Below the pieces are notes generated by a model, which was not told the DNA's origin, did not search any database, and saw only the letters and a list, made by a program, of their open reading frames with translations. A DNA stretch of 64,000 nt, from positions 124,001 to 188,000 of the forward strand of contig NZ_QDFV01000002.1 in assembly GCF_003075395.1 (NCBI RefSeq), in the 5' to 3' direction. Below are positions 24,844 to 32,024 of this stretch, in pieces (position 1 is the first letter of the stretch; each line of letters begins with the position of its first letter). The position numbers and the translations under genes were made by a program. This DNA is from Microbacterium sp. TPD7012 (GTDB lineage Bacteria; Actinomycetota; Actinomycetes; Actinomycetales; Microbacteriaceae).

Positions 24844-25610
24844 CTGTGCAGGAGGTGTCGCTGTGGGGATGATGTTGCCGAATGAGCTTGTCTGGGTGAT
24901 GGAGAAGCTGGGTTTCGAGTGGCCGGATATCGATGAGGACGAGGTTCGTAAGGGGGCGACCCTGGTGCGGAATTTCGGGTCGGATCTGGAGGATGTGATC
25001 CAGGCCGTCGATCGCAAGGTCAACGGCGACCTCGCCGGAGCGATGCGGGGCCAGACCGGGCCCGCCACGATGAGCGCCTGGAACGCCAATCGTTCGCAGA
25101 ACCTGCAGAAGCTGATCGACATCATGCCGCCGGCGGCGACGGCGATGGATGTGGGTGCGGATGCGATCTTCGCGTTGAAGATGAAGGTGATCGTCGATGT
25201 GTCGTCGACGTTGATCACCCTGGTCGCGATGCTCACGAACCCGATCACGGCGGCCGGCGCCGGACCGATGCTGCTGATCAAGAAGAAGCTGCTCAACGCC
25301 GCTGTCGACATCGCGGTCGAGCAGCTGATCAACCAGTTGGCGCCGATGGCGATCGAGCCGCTGGCGGAGCAGCTTCCCGCCGTGATCGACGCGATCCTGG
25401 ATGCGCCGATGGTGGAGGGGAACATCGGGGACTCGGATGAGTTCTACACCGACCTGCAGGCACTGGAAGAGGCGCAGTCCACCATGAAGGTGCACGGCGC
25501 GGACATCCAGACACTGACGTCGAACTTCTTCTCGGAGTTCTCGGCGCTGGACTTTGGAGGAGATGACTGATGAGCGCGGTCAAGCCAATCATCCGCGAGT
25601 TGAAGCAGGC
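24803..25610 (+). repeat. Dispersed coding repeat, copy 3 (mosaic)
   Basis: Blocks nearly identical to 20193-21065 (about 24840-25010, 25105-25216 and 25377-25447) alternate with blocks that encode nearly the same protein in different, G/C-ending codons (about 25011-25104, 25217-25376 and from 25448). This patchwork is the usual trace of gene conversion between paralogs. Confidence 0.8.
24863..25570 (+). CDS. CpnT-N-terminal-like helical protein, N copy 4 (mosaic)
   Basis: GTG 24863, 235 residues, same start signal GGAGGT. It carries LGFEWPDIDEDEV and all family blocks, with substitutions limited mainly to the converted-in or native blocks (for example KVNGDLAGAMRG and QLINQLAPMAIEPLAEQL). 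The DNA is a mosaic of TTG-rich and CTG/CTC-rich stretches. The stop overlaps the ATG of the Ntox15 T protein by one base, so the two halves should be made together. Confidence 0.8.
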   Translation: MGMMLPNELVWVMEKLGFEWPDIDEDEVRKGATLVRNFGSDLEDVIQAVDRKVNGDLAGAMRGQTGPATMSAWNANRSQNLQKLIDIMPPAATAMDVGADAIFALKMKVIVDVSSTLITLVAMLTNPITAAGAGPMLLIKKKLLNAAVDIAVEQLINQLAPMAIEPLAEQLPAVIDAILDAPMVEGNIGDSDEFYTDLQALEEAQSTMKVHGADIQTLTSNFFSEFSALDFGGDD

Positions 25611-26211
25611 CGCTCTCAAAGGTGGCGTGCACGCCAGGGACAGGCTGCACCAGCTCACCGACAACATGAACGACCACCTCGACAGTGTGGTCCGGCAAGT
25701 CAGGGACAACGATCGGTTCGACAACGCGATCGACGTGAGCCTCAAGCGCTTCAAGAGGAATCCGAAGCACGACTCGGCGGAGTACAACAGCCAGTACAAC
25801 GAGCAGATGGACACTCTACAGAACATGTCGGCCGCGGATTGGCTGCGTAACCGCATCGAATACCTGGACAACGGCCGCACGTCCGACTCGCTTCGCGCCC
25901 AGCAGGCTGCGCGTGATGCGGCGCTCAACGACAAGTACGACGAGCTGCGTGATGAAGGACTCAGCGTCGAGCAGGCGCAGCAGGCCGCCGCGGAGTGGCT
26001 CAAAGGCCAGGCTGCTCTGCATCGACTCGACGGAATCGCCGGTGGAGACGTCACAGACATCTCCCGCGTCGGAGACACCCGGATCAACTCCTCGCTCGGG
26101 TCGCAGTGGAGGACTCGCGTGGGCGACATCGACACGGCCATCATCGACTACGTGAACGCCAATCCGGGCGTCGATCTCAACGACGTGAACATCAACGTCA
26201 TCCTCCGATAG
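25570..26211 (+). CDS. T protein 5: Ntox15 (Tde1-type) DNase toxin
   Basis: A 213-residue protein: T head (MSAVKPIIRELKQAALKGG to about 50) followed by an Ntox15 domain from about residue 85 to the end. Domain landmarks are ADWLRNRIEYLDNGRTSDS, AQQAARDAALNDKYDELRD, the HxxD motif in QAALHRLDGIAGG (His151, Asp154), and RINSSLGSQWRTRV. In Agrobacterium Tde1 the HxxD pair is required for DNase activity and the antidote is Tdi1 (established knowledge). A GAD-like/DUF1851 gene follows here 10 bases later, the same pairing. All key residues are present, so the toxin is probably active. Delivery through the type VII motor is inferred from the N gene and locus. Confidence 0.88.
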   Translation: MSAVKPIIRELKQAALKGGVHARDRLHQLTDNMNDHLDSVVRQVRDNDRFDNAIDVSLKRFKRNPKHDSAEYNSQYNEQMDTLQNMSAADWLRNRIEYLDNGRTSDSLRAQQAARDAALNDKYDELRDEGLSVEQAQQAAAEWLKGQAALHRLDGIAGGDVTDISRVGDTRINSSLGSQWRTRVGDIDTAIIDYVNANPGVDLNDVNINVILR

Positions 26212-26221
26212 GTTGTGAAGC

Positions 26222-26773
26222 ATGGTTGAGATCGCTGACTTTGTGGTGCACGCGCCGGTTCCGGCGGAGATCATCGAGGAGTTCCGAGGGCGGGTTCCGG
26301 ACGAGCTCGTGGAGATCTGGGAGCAGTACGGGTACGGGACGTTCGGCGGCGGATTCCTGCGGCTCATCGACCCGAAGCTCTACGAGGCCGAGGTGGGCGA
26401 CTGCATCGGCAAGACGCAGGGCGACGGTATCGCGATCCCGATCATGGTCACCGGCCTCGGCGACCTGATCACCTGGGAGCCGAGCCTGGGCATCGTCGCC
26501 ATCCAGTATCGTCTCGGCACCGTGTACGGGCTCGGCTCGCGGGTGCGCAGCGTGTTCCGTCTCGTCGAAGACGGCCTGATCCTGAGCCGGCTGAGAGCAG
26601 AGATCTTCCCGAAGGCGGTCGAGGCCCACGGTGAGCTTCCGTACGACCAGTCGTTCATCTTCGTGCCCTTGCTGTCGTTGGGCGGTCAGGAGAAGGTGGA
26701 GAACCTGCATAAGAGGGAGACCATCGCATCGATCCAGGTCGCGGTAGACCTGCAGGGTGTCATCGGGCACTGA
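26222..26773 (+). CDS. GAD-like/DUF1851 (Tdi1-type) immunity protein, cognate copy
   Basis: A 183-residue protein from ATG 26222. N-terminal GAD-like part: VPDELVEIWEQYGYGTFGGG, DCIGKTQGDGIAIPIMVTGL, DLITWEPSLG. C-terminal DUF1851 part: EAHGELPYDQSFIFVPL and SLGGQEKVENLHKRE. It lies directly after the Ntox15 toxin, so it is the expected antidote that binds and blocks the DNase in the cytoplasm. It is a close paralog of the orphan at 24192; the most divergent section is the middle (about 90-125), a likely specificity region. Confidence 0.9.
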   Translation: MVEIADFVVHAPVPAEIIEEFRGRVPDELVEIWEQYGYGTFGGGFLRLIDPKLYEAEVGDCIGKTQGDGIAIPIMVTGLGDLITWEPSLGIVAIQYRLGTVYGLGSRVRSVFRLVEDGLILSRLRAEIFPKAVEAHGELPYDQSFIFVPLLSLGGQEKVENLHKRETIASIQVAVDLQGVIGH

Positions 26774-26824
26774 GCCTGTTCTCCATCGAGCGGCAGGGCG
26801 TCCGCCTGCCTGAAGGAAGCTGAC

Positions 26825-27490
26825 ATGCAGGCTCTGTTCAAGGAGATCATCGACGGAGAAACCGAGAAGGTCGTCGAGCGGCTCGAACGGGATTCCGGTA
26901 TCGTCGCGCTGACGGCGACCGCTCCTCCGAAGAAGTACGGCGGGCAGTCGCCGCTGCAGGTCGCTGTTCGCTCCGGGCAGTTCGCGATCGCTTCGTTGCT
27001 CGTCGAGCACGGGGCCGACGTGGACTTCGTCGACACAGACAGCCCGAACGGGTGGTCGGCACCCGTGCTGCATGATGCGGTGGTCGCCGCGGTGATGCGG
27101 TCGCGCTGGCTTCGTCCCGGCGACCGTTCGGCCAATCCTCCGGAGTGGCACCTCGCGCAGTCGAAGGATCAGTCCGACGAGGCCTTCGCGGTGCTCGAGC
27201 TGCTGCTCGAGAAGGGTGCCGACGTCCACGCCCTCGACTCGTACGGCAACTCGGCGCTCGGCCGTGCGGTCGTGACAGCGCGTCAGGTCCTGCCCAAGCA
27301 CCGGCACAACGAGCCCGACTGGGTCGACCCCAAGCCGCTGAACGACGAACTCGTCGCAGATCTCGATCGGGTCTTCGGTGCGCTCTACGCCCGCGGGGCC
27401 GATCCCTCGAAGATCGACCCGCATCTCGAGCATCCTCTCGACGCGTTCTACGGAGCCGAGCCTGTCGGGCGGTTCCTGAAGCGCTCCTGA
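26825..27490 (+). CDS. Ankyrin-repeat protein at the end of the immunity array
   Basis: A 221-residue protein from ATG 26825 with GGAAGC upstream. Ankyrin-type repeats are visible at about 38-70 (GGQSPLQVAVRSGQFAIASL, then LVEHGADVDF) and 115-150 (LELLLEKGADVHALDSYGNS, ALGRAV); a third weaker one ends the protein (LYARGADPSKID). Ankyrin proteins are a recognised class of immunity factors in polymorphic-toxin loci as well as general binding scaffolds. Here the position right after Tdi1 favours an accessory immunity role (inferred). Confidence 0.78.
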   Translation: MQALFKEIIDGETEKVVERLERDSGIVALTATAPPKKYGGQSPLQVAVRSGQFAIASLLVEHGADVDFVDTDSPNGWSAPVLHDAVVAAVMRSRWLRPGDRSANPPEWHLAQSKDQSDEAFAVLELLLEKGADVHALDSYGNSALGRAVVTARQVLPKHRHNEPDWVDPKPLNDELVADLDRVFGALYARGADPSKIDPHLEHPLDAFYGAEPVGRFLKRS

Positions 27491-27688
27491 CCTTTCGCGC
27501 ATCCTCCCGCCGTCGGACGAGCGCTCAACGCCGAGATCACCGATGTTCGTCGCTACGCCGAGGGCCGTGACAGTGCGAAGCAGGTCGCCGAAGAGTCCCA
27601 GCTCGACATGAGTCTCACTCAGTACTACGCGCACCGCCTGGTCGGGAAGCTCCTCGCCGGCGAGGCGCAGCCCGATCCCGCGTCCTGA
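27491..27688 (+). pseudogene. Headless 65-codon ORF in frame after the ankyrin gene
   Basis: After the ankyrin TGA the same frame stays open to TGA 27686-27688. Its codons look genuinely coding (ITDVRRYAEGRDSAKQVAEE, LDMSLTQYYAHRLVGKLLAG), but there is no ATG, GTG or TTG in frame until ATG about 39 codons in. It is probably the C-terminal remnant of a lost gene; a read-through extension of the ankyrin protein is less likely. The following 85 bases up to 27774 contain only the palindrome described below. Confidence 0.5.
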
Positions 27689-27754
27689 CCGAGCGGATCC
27701 TGGAAATCCGGCAGTCGCCCTCTACCACCGCCCGAGTCCGAGCGTGGCAGGATG

Positions 27755-27768
27755 TACCCCGGGGGGTA
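27755..27768. promoter_or_regulatory. Palindrome at the start of the FHA-HTH gene
   Basis: Perfect inverted repeat TACCCC-GG-GGGGTA ending six bases before the GTG at 27774. A protein bound here would block transcription or translation start, so autoregulation by the adjacent DNA-binding protein is a natural guess. Confidence 0.5.
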
Positions 27769-27773
27769 GTCAC

Positions 27774-28556
27774 GTGACTGATCGGAATGCGACGGAGCTC
27801 GGCGCGGGCACGAAGGTGGCCGAGGGGAAGCAGATCGTGCCACTGCGGTTGGAGTTCGCCGGGGAGTGGCACGACCTGCCGCACGACCGGCCGTTCATCA
27901 TCGGCCGAGAGGGCGACCTCGAGATCGACGACAACCCCTATCTTCATCGCCATTTCCTGGAGCTGCAGAACCGGGATGGGCTGTGGTGGCTCGCGAACGT
28001 GGGTGTGCGCCTCGCCGCCACGATCTCCAGTGCCGGCGGTGCCGTCCAGTCCTGGCTCTCGCCCGGAGCCCGCATGCCGCTCGTCTTCGAGCGCAGCGTG
28101 ATCGTGTTCACCGCGGGGCCCTTCACCTATGAGCTGAGCCTGCACACCGAGCAGGCCCCCTACGAGGTCTCGCGTCAGGTGGAGATGTCGATGAGCGGCG
28201 AGACCACGGTCATGCCGGCCAGCTTCACGCCACTGCAGAAGCAGCTCATCGTCGCACTCGCCGAGCCCATGCTGCGCCGCGAAGGCGTGAGCATGAACGA
28301 ACTGCCGTCGTCGAGCGACGCCGCCAAGCGCCTCGGCTGGACCATGAGCAAGTTCAACCGCAAGCTCGACAACGTGTGCGACAAGCTCGACCGCATGGGC
28401 GTGCAGGGTCTCCGTGGCGGCGCCGGAAAGCTGGCGACCAACCGTCGTGCCCGCCTGGTCGAGTACGCCGTGACATCGCAGGTGGTCACGCGCGCAGACT
28501 TGCCGCTGCTCGACGACGAGGCGCTGAGGAACCAGAGCGACTCCGACGGCGACTGA
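27774..28556 (+). CDS. FHA-like domain protein with C-terminal helix-turn-helix
   Basis: A 260-residue protein from GTG 27774. An N-terminal FHA-like fold covers about 25-125: FIIGREGDLEIDDNPYLHRH then FLELQN, although the usual NG loop is weak. The C-terminal part (about 150-230) looks like a winged or four-helix HTH: FTPLQKQLIVALAEPMLRRE, AAKRLGWTMSKFNRKLDNVC, DKLDRMGVQGLRG. The layout suggests a transcription factor that listens to the Hanks kinase. It lies at the end of the effector island downstream of all six operators and next to its own palindrome, so it is the best in-window candidate for the regulator of those operators. That link is inferred only. Confidence 0.75.
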   Translation: MTDRNATELGAGTKVAEGKQIVPLRLEFAGEWHDLPHDRPFIIGREGDLEIDDNPYLHRHFLELQNRDGLWWLANVGVRLAATISSAGGAVQSWLSPGARMPLVFERSVIVFTAGPFTYELSLHTEQAPYEVSRQVEMSMSGETTVMPASFTPLQKQLIVALAEPMLRREGVSMNELPSSSDAAKRLGWTMSKFNRKLDNVCDKLDRMGVQGLRGGAGKLATNRRARLVEYAVTSQVVTRADLPLLDDEALRNQSDSDGD

Positions 28557-28574
28557 GTCCCGCCGTGGCAGCGC

Positions 28575-29045
28575 TCAGCGCGTGGCGTCGGCGAGGTGGC
28601 GCGCGTTGTGGTTGAGGACCTTCACGATGATCCCGTGCCGGCGCAGCTCTGCGGCCGTGCGCCTGCCCTCTTCGGCGTCGCGGCCGAGGGCGTTGATGTT
28701 CGCGACGACCAGCACGTCGCCGACGTTGAGCGTCGCGATGAGACGGCCGAGCCGGTCGCCCCAGCTCTCGAGGATGTCGGGCGCCGGGTGACGGAACCCT
28801 TCGATCGGCACGCCGAAGCGGGTGAGATCGTCGCGCTGCTCGACGACCGACGGCATCCCCTCACGGGACACGACGAGGCCGACCAGGCGTGAGCCGACCG
28901 GGCGGGCGAGCCACCAGTCGCGGTTCTGCTGCAGCTCGGTGAAGCACTTCGGGCATTCGGCCGCGGCGTGCGGCAGGTGCAGCGGGCTGGTGAGGGCTTC
29001 GTCGACGGATGCCGCAGCCTTCGTGGGATCGATCGTCTCGCTCAT
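28575..29045 (-). CDS. Degenerate resolvase-fold protein
   Basis: Start ATG at 29045 (MSETIDPTK); 156 residues. An N-terminal CPKC pair is followed by a region resembling the catalytic domain of serine recombinases: LVGLVVSREGMPSVVEQRDD with a DDLTRFG helix, then VGDVLVVANINALGRDAEEG, which matches the 'D.lvV..ldRLgR...e' motif. There is no C-terminal DNA-binding domain, and the usual serine in the 'RvS' motif sits in an altered context. It may bind DNA or nucleotides without recombination activity. It is convergent with the FHA-HTH gene and separated from it by 18 bases, marking the right edge of the island. Confidence 0.65.
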   Translation of the reverse strand: MSETIDPTKAAASVDEALTSPLHLPHAAAECPKCFTELQQNRDWWLARPVGSRLVGLVVSREGMPSVVEQRDDLTRFGVPIEGFRHPAPDILESWGDRLGRLIATLNVGDVLVVANINALGRDAEEGRRTAAELRRHGIIVKVLNHNARHLADATR

Positions 29046-29099
29046 CGCGCACCTCCTGGGTCCATTCTGCACTGAACCGGCTCCGCGCGGTGACCACAC

Positions 29100-30089
29100 T
29101 CAGAGCAATCCGAGAGACCGCACCGCCTCGCGCTCCTCGACGAGCTCGGTGACCGAGGCGTCGACGCGGGCGCGAGCCCAGTCGCTCAGCTCCAGCCCCT
29201 CCACGATCTGCCATTCACCGTCGACGGATCGCACGGGGAACGATGAGATCAGGCCCTCCGGCACGCCGTACTCGCCGTGCGAGACGACGCCGGCCGACGT
29301 CCAGTCGTCGGTGCCGCGCACCCAGTCGCGCACATGGTCGATCGTCGCGTTCGCGGCGGACGCGACAGAAGACGACCCGCGCACCTGGATGATCTCGGCG
29401 CCGCGCTTCGCGACGCGGGGGATGAAGGTCTCGTCGAGCCAGGTCGGGACGTCGCCCACGATCTGCTCGAGCGCCTCGTGCACCGGCTGTCCGCCGACGG
29501 TGGCGTGCGAGATGTCGGGGAACTGCGTCGCCGAGTGGTTGCCCCAGATCGGCACGCGCCGCACGGTGTCGACCGGAGTGCCGAGAGCCAGGGCCAGCTG
29601 CGCCCGCGCGCGGTTCTCGTCGAGACGCGTGAGCGCGGTGAACCGCTCGGCGGGCAGGCCGTCGGCGGATGCTGCGGCGATCAGCGCATTCGTGTTGGCG
29701 GGGTTGCCGACGACCGTGACCCTCACGCCGGATGCCGCGTTCGCCGCGATCGCCGCACCCTGTGGTCCGAAGATGCCGGCGTTGGCCGCGAGGAGGTCGG
29801 CGCGCTCCATTCCCGGCCCGCGCGGGCGCGCGCCGACGAGCAGCGCGAGGTCGGCTCCGTCGAAGCCCACGGCAGGGTCGTCGGTCACCTCGACGTGCTG
29901 CAGCAGGCCGAACGCGCCGTCCTGCAGCTCGAGCGCCGCGCCCTCCGCGGCGGCGAGTCCCTGCGGGATCTCGAGCAGCCGGAGCCGCACCTTCTCGTCC
30001 GGACCGAGCAGGTCGCCGGCCGCGATGCGGAACAGGAGCGCGTAGCCGATCTGCCCGCCCGCGCCCGTGATGGTGATCGTCGTCGTCAT
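29100..30089 (-). CDS. mdh: NAD-dependent malate dehydrogenase
   Basis: ATG at 30089; 329 residues, the usual length of the actinobacterial type. The Rossmann glycine loop [17 protein letters not shown] opens the protein. [31 protein letters not shown] and the catalytic-His segment [12 protein letters not shown] are all present. It interconverts malate and oxaloacetate in the TCA cycle. It is divergent from the peptidase gene at 30142 with a 52-base shared promoter region. Confidence 0.97.
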   Translation of the reverse strand: MTTTITITGAGGQIGYALLFRIAAGDLLGPDEKVRLRLLEIPQGLAAAEGAALELQDGAFGLLQHVEVTDDPAVGFDGADLALLVGARPRGPGMERADLLAANAGIFGPQGAAIAANAASGVRVTVVGNPANTNALIAAASADGLPAERFTALTRLDENRARAQLALALGTPVDTVRRVPIWGNHSATQFPDISHATVGGQPVHEALEQIVGDVPTWLDETFIPRVAKRGAEIIQVRGSSSVASAANATIDHVRDWVRGTDDWTSAGVVSHGEYGVPEGLISSFPVRSVDGEWQIVEGLELSDWARARVDASVTELVEEREAVRSLGLL

Positions 30090-30141
30090 GACTTCGAGCC
30101 TACGTCCGTTGCTCGTCCGCCGCGCGGAGTACCCTCGTCGC

Positions 30142-31026
30142 ATGACCTTCAATCCCGACGCCGACATCTCGGGCAACACCACACGTCGACGCGGACGCAA
30201 CGCCGCCATCGCCGGAGGCGGCGTCGTGGGTGTGCTCGGCATCATCGCGCTGATCGCCGGCCCCCTCCTCGGCATCGATCTGACCGGACTGCTGGGCGGC
30301 GGTGCCGCTCCGAGCGGCGGGAATGAGCCCGCCGGCGGGTCGGTGATCGAGAACTGCGCCACCGGCGAGGATGCGAACGCCGACGTCGACTGCCGGATGG
30401 CGGGTGCGCAGGTCGCGCTCGACGCCTTCTGGAGCGAGAACGTGGAGGGATACACCCCGCCGCAGATGATCGTCGTCGACGGCGCGACCTCGACGCAGTG
30501 CGGCACCGCGTCGAATGCGGTCGGACCGTTCTACTGCCCGCCCGAGCAGGGCGTGTACATCGATCCCGCCTTCTTCGGACTCATGCAGCAGCAGTTCGGA
30601 GCATCCGCCGGCAACCTCGCCCAGCTGTACATCGTCGGTCACGAGTGGGGCCACCATATTCAGAACATCACCGGCGACATGGAGCGGTACCCCAACAACG
30701 GCACCGGTCCCGGCAGCAACGGCGTGCGGATGGAGCTGCAGGCCGACTGCTACGCCGGCGCCTGGATCGGCCGGATGACGGAGCAGAAGGATGCCGACGG
30801 CGACCCGTACCTGATCGCGCCGACCGAGGCGGAGATCAGGGATGCGCTGAACGCCGCATCCACCGTCGGCGATGACCACATCCAGGAGCAGTCGTCCGGA
30901 ACCGTCAATCCCGAGAGCTGGACGCACGGCTCGAGCGAGTCGCGTCAGCGCTGGTTCGCCGAGGGGTACCAGAACGGACTCGGCGTCTGCGCGCAGACCT
31001 TCACCCTCGCCGAGGGCGACCTGTAG
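30142..31026 (+). CDS. Membrane-anchored zinc metallopeptidase (YpfJ/neutral zinc metallopeptidase family)
   Basis: ATG 30142 ([12 protein letters not shown]) gives 294 residues. A single N-terminal membrane helix covers about 25-50 ([20 protein letters not shown]), followed by a Gly/Ser hinge. The peptidase domain has the HEWGHH zinc motif with [16 protein letters not shown], the downstream acidic [12 protein letters not shown] segment that supplies the third ligand, and several cysteines that suggest an extracytoplasmic location. Family members are of unknown substrate. It is transcribed towards the pip gene 20 bases further on. Confidence 0.92.
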   Translation: MTFNPDADISGNTTRRRGRNAAIAGGGVVGVLGIIALIAGPLLGIDLTGLLGGGAAPSGGNEPAGGSVIENCATGEDANADVDCRMAGAQVALDAFWSENVEGYTPPQMIVVDGATSTQCGTASNAVGPFYCPPEQGVYIDPAFFGLMQQQFGASAGNLAQLYIVGHEWGHHIQNITGDMERYPNNGTGPGSNGVRMELQADCYAGAWIGRMTEQKDADGDPYLIAPTEAEIRDALNAASTVGDDHIQEQSSGTVNPESWTHGSSESRQRWFAEGYQNGLGVCAQTFTLAEGDL

Positions 31027-31046
31027 ACACCGGAGACCGGGGATCG

Positions 31047-32018
31047 ATGACGATGAACCTGGATGCGCTGTATCCGCCGATCGAGCCGTTCGAGACGGGT
31101 GAGCTGCTCGTCGGCGACGGCCACCGCATGTACTGGGAGGTGAGCGGCAATCCCGAGGGCAAGCCGGTGGTTTTCCTGCACGGCGGCCCGGGCAGCGGAA
31201 CCTCTCCGTGGCAGCGACGGTTCTTCGACCCCGCGGTCTACCGGATCGTGCTCCTCGATCAGCGCGGCTGCGGTCGCAGCACCCCGCACGCCAGCGCCCC
31301 CGACGCCGACCTGCGGTTCCTCACGACCGCGCATCTGATCGCCGACATCGAGCTGCTGCGCAAGAACCTCGGCATCGCCAGGTGGCAGGTCTTCGGAGGC
31401 TCCTGGGGGAGTGCGCTCGCGCTCGCCTACGCGCAGGCGCACCCGCATGCCGTCAGCGAGCTCGTGCTCCGCGGCATCTTCACGCTGCGGCGCGAAGAGC
31501 TCGAGTGGTTCTACGAGGGCGGTGCCGCGGCGCTGTTCCCCGATCTCTGGGAGGACTTCATCGCTCCCATCCCGGTGCTCGAGCGCTCGCGCATGATCGA
31601 GGCGTACCATCGCCGCCTGTTCGACCCCGACCCCGCCGTGCATGAGCCGGCCGCGATCGCCTGGTCGACCTGGGAGGCGTCGACCGTCACCCTGCGACCG
31701 GATGCCGACCAGATCGCCGCGATGTCGGACCCGCGCACCGCGACTGCATTCGCCCGCATCGAGAACCACTTCTTCGTCAACCGCGGCTGGTGGGTCGAAG
31801 GGCAGCTGATCGCCGGGGTGGCCGGCATCCGGCACATCCCCGCCGTCATCGTGCAGGGGCGTCACGACGTCTGCACGCCGATGATGACCGCGTGGGACCT
31901 GCACAGGGCCTGGCCGGAGGCGGAGTTCGTCGTGGTCGACGACGCCGGTCACTCGGCCGCGGAGCCCGGCATCCAGAAGGCTCTGCGCGCCGCGACAGAC
32001 CGGTTCGCCGCTTACTGA
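31047..32018 (+). CDS. pip: Proline iminopeptidase
   Basis: A 323-residue alpha/beta hydrolase; ATG 31047 (or 31053). It contains the HGGPGSG oxyanion motif, DQRGCGRS, the nucleophile elbow GGSWGS, and the acid and base segments VQGRHDVCTP and DDAGHSAAEPG. This order and spacing is that of the S33 prolyl aminopeptidases, which remove N-terminal proline from peptides. It is likely cytoplasmic, as there is no signal peptide. It follows the metallopeptidase closely, and they may be cotranscribed. Confidence 0.95.
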   Translation: MTMNLDALYPPIEPFETGELLVGDGHRMYWEVSGNPEGKPVVFLHGGPGSGTSPWQRRFFDPAVYRIVLLDQRGCGRSTPHASAPDADLRFLTTAHLIADIELLRKNLGIARWQVFGGSWGSALALAYAQAHPHAVSELVLRGIFTLRREELEWFYEGGAAALFPDLWEDFIAPIPVLERSRMIEAYHRRLFDPDPAVHEPAAIAWSTWEASTVTLRPDADQIAAMSDPRTATAFARIENHFFVNRGWWVEGQLIAGVAGIRHIPAVIVQGRHDVCTPMMTAWDLHRAWPEAEFVVVDDAGHSAAEPGIQKALRAATDRFAAY

Positions 32019-32024
32019 CCGCGC

